Source: CAYRPN01 sp964426135 (GTDB taxonomy: Bacteria > Planctomycetota > Phycisphaerae > Phycisphaerales > Phycisphaeraceae). Taken from it: DNA of 22,109 bases. Of this stretch, positions 18,514 through 22,109 are shown piece by piece (the first letter of the stretch is position 1; each line of letters starts with the position of its first letter). The notes under the pieces are model-generated. The model was not told where the DNA came from, ran no database searches, and saw only the letters and a list, made by a program, of their open reading frames with translations. The translations under genes were made by a program, and so were the position numbers. The stretch covers positions 1 to 22,109 of the forward strand of contig CAYRPN010000099.1 in NCBI GenBank assembly GCA_964426135.1, given 5' to 3'.

Positions 18514-19266
18514 ATGAACGATCCGACTGTCGAATCAAAGAACTGGCCCGAGTTGGGCAATGCACCTATCGTTGAAGGGCTTGTAGATATCCGAATTGAG
18601 CGTCCAGCCACCCTGAAATTGGACCAGTTAGTAGCCTTGTGTGACGAACTGGCGGAAGAGTTTCCGTCGAGGCAGGAGCGCAGGTTATGGATGGGTCAGG
18701 TTACTCTTTCTCCAGCCGAGAGCACAAGCATTTCAACAAAGCTGGATGAGCCCGACGGGCTTATCTTGCGGTCTACCGATGAGAAATGGGTTGCACAATT
18801 GAGGCTCGATGGTTTCACGTTCTCTCGGCTTCACCCCTACAGCTCGTGGGAGGAATTAAGCCAACGGGCGATCAGCTTATGGAAGCGCTATTGCGAGATA
18901 GTTCAATCCCCCAAAGTTATTCGTGTTGCCTGCCGATTCATTAATCGAATTACGATGCCTGCGGGGGAGTCATTCGAGAAAACTTTCGCCACAACGTTCA
19001 CGATAGCGCCCTCGCTGCCGCAGGCTGTCGCGGGATATCTGTTGCGAGTCGTCGTCCCCTTCGAGTCACCAAGCGCCGTAGCCATCATTACTCAATCCAT
19101 GGAAGTCAATAGTAGGGATTGCATCTTCGACATTGACGTATTCTCTGAGCATTCGGGAGGATTGAACCCAAATGAGATTTGGTCAACCATGGCTGCGCTC
19201 CGTGATCTGAAGAATCGTTTGTTTTTTGAAAGTCTTTCCCCGGTTGCGCTGGAGAGATTCCAATGA
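18514..19266 (+). CDS. TIGR04255 family protein, first gene of a coupled cassette
   Basis: The 250-residue protein resembles the sporadically distributed TIGR04255 family: the N-terminal motif NAPIVEGLVDIRIE, the mid-protein FTFSRLHPYSSWEELSQRA followed by LWKRY, then VACRFINRITMP, and a C-terminal DIDVF...LRDLKNRLFFES segment. Its biochemical role is unknown. It has no signal peptide or membrane segment, so it is probably cytoplasmic. The ATG at 18514 is preferred over an in-frame ATG at 18481, because the family begins shortly before the PIVE motif. The stop overlaps the next start by 4 bp (ATGA at 19263-19266). GC content here is visibly lower (about half in the line I counted) than in ftsK or clpB, which suggests horizontal arrival. 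Confidence 0.8.
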   Translation: MNDPTVESKNWPELGNAPIVEGLVDIRIERPATLKLDQLVALCDELAEEFPSRQERRLWMGQVTLSPAESTSISTKLDEPDGLILRSTDEKWVAQLRLDGFTFSRLHPYSSWEELSQRAISLWKRYCEIVQSPKVIRVACRFINRITMPAGESFEKTFATTFTIAPSLPQAVAGYLLRVVVPFESPSAVAIITQSMEVNSRDCIFDIDVFSEHSGGLNPNEIWSTMAALRDLKNRLFFESLSPVALERFQ

Positions 19267-19733
19267 ACACGGCCTTTGCGAGGCGAGCACCGGTGCCCGT
19301 TGCAACTACCCTCGTTTTGGCAGGCAACCTATTGCTTGCGCCGTCGGCCATGGGGGCCAGCAGTCATTCCCTCTTGATGCAGAAACATCTCAACAGCATT
19401 GTGAAAGACAAGGCCTTGGCCGCCAGCGGCGGCCGCGCCAGTCGTCGGGAACGATTCGAAACGTTGAGCAATCAATGGCGTCGGGACACGCAATTTCTGT
19501 CGTCGCCGACCGACATTGCAATGCATCCTGCTTACCAGGCCATCATCGGAATGGGGGCTGATGCGTTGCCGCTGATTTTGCAAGAACTTGAAAATCATTC
19601 AGGATATTGGTATTGGGCGTTGAAGGCGATAGCAAATGAAGATCCGGTACCACCCAAGCATCGCGGATCGGTCAAACAGATGCGGAAGGCTTGGCTCCAG
19701 TGGGGGCGTGCAAAAGGATTATTGGCGCCATGA
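19263..19733 (+). CDS. Small unknown protein, middle gene of the cassette
   Basis: The product is 156 residues. The first 32 or so include a hydrophobic stretch (VATTLVLAGNLLLAPSAMGA) that could be a signal peptide, but in-frame ATGs at 19350 and 19377 would remove it. The 19263 start is supported by the ATGA overlap with the upstream gene. The conserved-looking core is the C-terminal half: a helix with FETLSNQWRRDT, then HPAYQAIIGMGADALPLILQEL, YWYWALKAIANEDPVP and AWLQWGRAKG. This is a compact helical domain that I do not tie to a named family. No catalytic motif is visible. Its stop overlaps the third gene start by 4 bp. Confidence 0.75.
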   Translation: MNTAFARRAPVPVATTLVLAGNLLLAPSAMGASSHSLLMQKHLNSIVKDKALAASGGRASRRERFETLSNQWRRDTQFLSSPTDIAMHPAYQAIIGMGADALPLILQELENHSGYWYWALKAIANEDPVPPKHRGSVKQMRKAWLQWGRAKGLLAP

Positions 19734-20182
19734 CAGAGCTAGCTTTTCAACGGTGGTTGTTGGGGTCGCACACGAGTTTTCCGCGCTTAACCTCGGCAAA
19801 CTGTCGCCCGACGAGCCCTCTTGATGAGGCCTACAACTGCATTGCATGGGCCGTAAACGACTCCGATCGGTGGTGGTGGCCGGACCTAATGATGCAGTGT
19901 TTCTGGCCGCCGGACGTTCCGCGTAGCGAAACGATCGAAGCATTCGTCTTAGCGTTCAGTGGTTTGGGATATTCAGACATTCTTCAACACATTCCTTCCG
20001 ACTATATGCCGAGGATTGCCCTTTACGCACATCGCGGCAAACCCACACACGCTGCGCGACAGCTTCCCGACGGCTGGTGGGCGAGCAAGCTGGGAAAAGA
20101 CATTGATATTGAGCATGAACTGCATGCTGTCGAAGGGCCTGTATATGGGACTGTCGCCGTGGTTCTGCAGAAGTCTGCGTGA
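19730..20182 (+). CDS. DUF7689-like protein, third gene of the cassette
   Basis: The 150-residue protein looks like the DUF7689 family: YNCIAWAVNDSDRWWWP (36-51), WPPDVPRSETIEAFVLAFSGLGY (59-81), IALYAHRGKPTHAARQLPDG (97-115), then WWASKLGKDIDIEH (116-129) and the strand YGTVAVVLQ. The placing of Cys37 at a helix start and His107 at a strand start recalls CHAP or NlpC/P60-type cysteine hydrolases, but that reading is inference. The ATG at 19730 overlaps the upstream stop (ATGA), which makes it better than an in-frame ATG at 19691 inside the previous gene. No signal peptide is seen. A strong terminator ends the cassette 43 bp downstream. Confidence 0.8.
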   Translation: MTELAFQRWLLGSHTSFPRLTSANCRPTSPLDEAYNCIAWAVNDSDRWWWPDLMMQCFWPPDVPRSETIEAFVLAFSGLGYSDILQHIPSDYMPRIALYAHRGKPTHAARQLPDGWWASKLGKDIDIEHELHAVEGPVYGTVAVVLQKSA

Positions 20183-20225
20183 AGGAAGCGAGTCCGCTTT
20201 ATGGATCTGGGCAGGCGCAAACCCA

Positions 20226-20256
20226 AAAAGCCCCGGCGACCATCGCCGGGGCTTTT
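20226..20256. terminator. Bidirectional rho-independent terminator
   Basis: A perfect 14-bp stem (AAAAGCCCCGGCGA at 20226-20239 with its complement at 20243-20256) surrounds a 3-base loop. The A-run at one side and the T-run at the other let it stop transcription from both the cassette (+) and the convergent PEP-CTERM gene (-). Confidence 0.92.
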
Positions 20257-20285
20257 CACATTCAGGCAACTGACGATCCGAATCT

Positions 20286-21656
20286 TCACGCCAGCTTGCG
20301 GCGGCGCAGCGCCAGGCCCGCCAGGCCGAAGAGGCCCATCATCGCGGTGGCCGGTTCGGGGATGACCCGGCTGATGACCACGTCGTCGAGGAACGCGGTG
20401 CGGCCCGATTCGCGGTTGTGGAACGCGACGAAGTTCTGGGCGTACACCTGGTTCGAAAGACCTGTGATCGTGGCCGTGGTGCCGTCGCCGCCGACCTGCG
20501 TCAGTTTGAAGAGCAGGTTGGTGCCGTCGTCCTCGATGAGGAAGTCGAAGACATCGCCGGCGGCGATGCTGACCGCGGTGCTGCCGAGGCCGACGCCCGC
20601 GCCGTTGATCTTGCGGGTGATGGACATCGTGTCGCTGCCGTCGAAGGCGAAGAACTCGATGCCGTTGAAGGTTTCGCCGAAGCCGCCGGAGGGCAGGCCG
20701 TCGGAGCGGGTGAGAATCTGCATGAAGTCGTCATTGCCGAAAGTCCAGCGGCCTTCGACGCGCAGCGCGCCGCCGACGGCGGGGTTGAACTCGTTCTGGG
20801 TGACCAGGTGGGCCCGTCCGACGAGCTGGATGCGGCTGTTCGTCTCCGTCACGCTGCCGCCGCCGGGAACGCCGGCGGTGACGACTTTCCACTTGCTGGC
20901 GTCCAGCGCGTTGTCGTCGAAGTTGTCCTGCAGGACGATGATGCCGTTGCCTTGCGTCGCCGGTCCAAGGAACGAAGGCGAGTCGATGACCACGTTGTCG
21001 ATGTTCGAGCGCCGGCCGCTTTCGCGGTTGTGGAAGCTGATGAAGTCTGAAGCGGTGTTGGTCGTGCTGCTTGCCACGACGGTGCGCTGCTTGCTGCCGC
21101 CGACCTGCGACATGGTGAAGTAGAGGTTGGCGCCGGTGTCGCGGATTTCGAAGTTGTAGGTTTCGCCTGCGACGGCGCCGAGCGCGCCGTTGCCGGACAG
21201 GCCCGTCACCGTGGTGCCGCCGCGGTTGACGATGGTCATGTTGTTGCCGCTGCCCGACGCCGCCACCTGGAACTCGATGCCGTCGAGGGTTTCGCCGAAG
21301 CCGCCACCGGGCGTGCCGCTGGTGCGGGTGAGCACCTGCATGAGGTCATCGTTGGAGACGAACGTCCATTGCCCGCGGATGCGCAGGCCCTGCTCGGGCT
21401 GGGCCGCAGGGTCGAACTGGTTCAGCGTGTTGAAGTGGCCGCGCCCGGTCAGTTCAATCTGCTGATTCTGCTCGACGACGGCGGCACCGGCCTGCGGAAT
21501 GCCCGCGGTCACGACAGTCCACTTCGTTCCGTCGATGGCGTTGTCGTTGAAGTTGTCCGAAACCAGCGTGGTCACGCCGTGGGACGGCACAGCCATCGCG
21601 CCGAGCGAAAGCGCGGCGACAGCGAGACTCGTTCTGACACTCTGAAAGCGAAACAT
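20286..21656 (-). CDS. PEP-CTERM protein with two tandem LamG-like domains
   Basis: The 456-residue exported protein has a signal peptide (about 1-28, SLAVAALSLGAMAVPSHG) and a C-terminal sorting signal VIPEPATAMMGLFGLAGLALRRRK (431-454), for exosortase cleavage and attachment in the envelope or extracellular matrix. Between them lie two copies of about 210 residues (33-230 and 243-430). Matching landmarks are DNFNDNAIDGTKW / DNFDDNALDASKW, GGGFGETLDGIEF / GGFGETFNGIEF and FISFHNRESGR / FVAFHNRESGR. The beta-strand pattern suggests a concanavalin/LamG-like sandwich that may bind carbohydrate. AGGAAAGGAAG precedes the ATG. No exosortase is encoded in the window. Confidence 0.92.
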   Translation of the reverse strand: MFRFQSVRTSLAVAALSLGAMAVPSHGVTTLVSDNFNDNAIDGTKWTVVTAGIPQAGAAVVEQNQQIELTGRGHFNTLNQFDPAAQPEQGLRIRGQWTFVSNDDLMQVLTRTSGTPGGGFGETLDGIEFQVAASGSGNNMTIVNRGGTTVTGLSGNGALGAVAGETYNFEIRDTGANLYFTMSQVGGSKQRTVVASSTTNTASDFISFHNRESGRRSNIDNVVIDSPSFLGPATQGNGIIVLQDNFDDNALDASKWKVVTAGVPGGGSVTETNSRIQLVGRAHLVTQNEFNPAVGGALRVEGRWTFGNDDFMQILTRSDGLPSGGFGETFNGIEFFAFDGSDTMSITRKINGAGVGLGSTAVSIAAGDVFDFLIEDDGTNLLFKLTQVGGDGTTATITGLSNQVYAQNFVAFHNRESGRTAFLDDVVISRVIPEPATAMMGLFGLAGLALRRRKLA

Positions 21657-21733
21657 GGTTCTTCCTTTCCTCAGGGAGATTCTCAGGGACGCAGGCGACC
21701 GAAGGGCGCCATGAAGGAAAACATCCCAACCTT

Positions 21734-21762
21734 AAACTACCACGCCCCACTGCGAACGACAA
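21734..21762 (-). promoter_or_regulatory. Possible promoter of the PEP-CTERM gene
   Basis: On the minus strand TTGTCG (21757-21762) and TAGTTT (21734-21739) are spaced by 17 bases, about 78 bp before the start codon. The match to the sigma-70 consensus is only 4 of 6 and 3 of 6. Confidence 0.25.
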
Positions 21763-21827
21763 CCCATTTTTTCTCTCACCGCTATTGTTTGTGCCCTTTT
21801 TCCGGGGCTTGCATTCCGGCCCCCTCT

Positions 21828-21977
21828 CCCTGAGCGCATAGGTATCTACACATCTTTTATTGACGTGAAATACCCCTGCTGGCGCTACTGAAACCGAGGT
21901 TCGATGAAGAACAGAACATTGTTCAATACACGGATTCCTGATCTCTTTGAGACTTGTGTAGATACCCATGCCCTGAG
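21828..21977. mobile_element. MITE-like element with terminal inverted repeats and direct repeats
   Basis: The inverted repeats are 16 bp at 21837-21852 and 21955-21970, matching at 15 of 16 positions around the perfect core GGTATCTACACA. The 7-bp direct repeat CCCTGAG lies at 21828-21834 and again at 21971-21977, as a target-site duplication would. The 102-bp interior is AT-richer than the genes and encodes nothing recognisable. It fits a miniature transposable element or a deleted insertion sequence; the family is not identified. Confidence 0.55.
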
Positions 21978-22109
21978 GTAACAGTGTCTCCAGATTGTCG
22001 CGTTTTGAACAACGTTACGCTGCGGCTCGCAAGGCTGTGCGATGGCAAGCTCGTACCGCGGTGGCAGGCGTCATCACTTGCTGGCCTCGGGGCGTGATGC
22101 GGTACAAGC

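Larger units (their letters stand above)
21657..22109. other. 453-bp right-edge region with no confirmed gene
   Basis: The part next to the PEP-CTERM gene holds its leader and a possible promoter. Then comes the 136-bp inverted-repeat element. The last 130 bp are open on the plus strand from a TTG at 21995 to the window end (beginning SRFEQRYAAARKAV). This could be the start of a gene but is too short to identify. Confidence 0.4.

Noticed and set aside
21454..21969. 171-codon minus-strand open frame starting MGIYTSLKE
   Set aside because: It begins inside the terminal repeat of the MITE-like element and runs out of frame through the PEP-CTERM signal peptide. No family is recognisable.

Overview
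The window reads as chromosomal DNA from a high-GC planctomycete, most likely of the Phycisphaerae type. Four things point that way. There is a PEP-CTERM protein with the Phycisphaerae-style tail (PEP, a hydrophobic stretch, then RRRK). There is a PVC-type membrane-bound dehydrogenase, and a separate protein that joins HEAT repeats, a planctomycete-type CxxCH haem domain and a DUF1080 domain. Repeat-bearing intergenic spacers are also present. No rRNA, tRNA or CRISPR array was seen. The assignment is inference from protein families; no search was run.

Layout, left to right. A HEAT-repeat protein (+) that may be cut by the window edge converges on a tRNA-dihydrouridine synthase (-). Next is a four-gene minus-strand chaperone operon, transcribed right to left: a zinc-finger-less DnaJ/CbpA-type protein, ClpB, a small unknown protein and a PIN-domain protein. 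The last two overlap by 4 bp. clpB carries an in-frame 38-bp perfect palindrome in the linker before its second AAA+ domain. A 389-bp divergent spacer separates dnaJ from an orphan GspE/PilB-type ATPase (+). Then comes a PVC module: a secreted or lipidated dehydrogenase-like protein, a RelE/ParE-type toxin-antitoxin pair, and a secreted HEAT/cytochrome c/DUF1080 protein. The flanking proteins look like two halves of what is usually one polypeptide. A full-length NfeD-type membrane protease with its own terminator and an FtsK/SpoIIIE DNA translocase follow.

Right part. After ftsK lies a lower-GC three-gene cassette (TIGR04255 family protein, small unknown protein, DUF7689-like protein). Both junctions are 4-bp ATGA overlaps, so the genes are almost certainly translated as one coupled unit. 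This cassette is the best candidate for an uncharacterised system. A strong bidirectional terminator separates it from the convergent PEP-CTERM gene, which encodes two tandem copies of a LamG-like domain. The right edge holds a 136-bp MITE-like element with terminal inverted repeats and a 7-bp direct repeat.

Non-coding DNA. Two copies of a twin-arm palindromic repeat (about 8457-8532 and 13141-13217) lie just downstream of genes. Each arm is itself a small palindrome, and the differences between arms keep the small palindromes intact. The 589-bp gap before ftsK holds inverted and degenerate direct repeats but no convincing gene.
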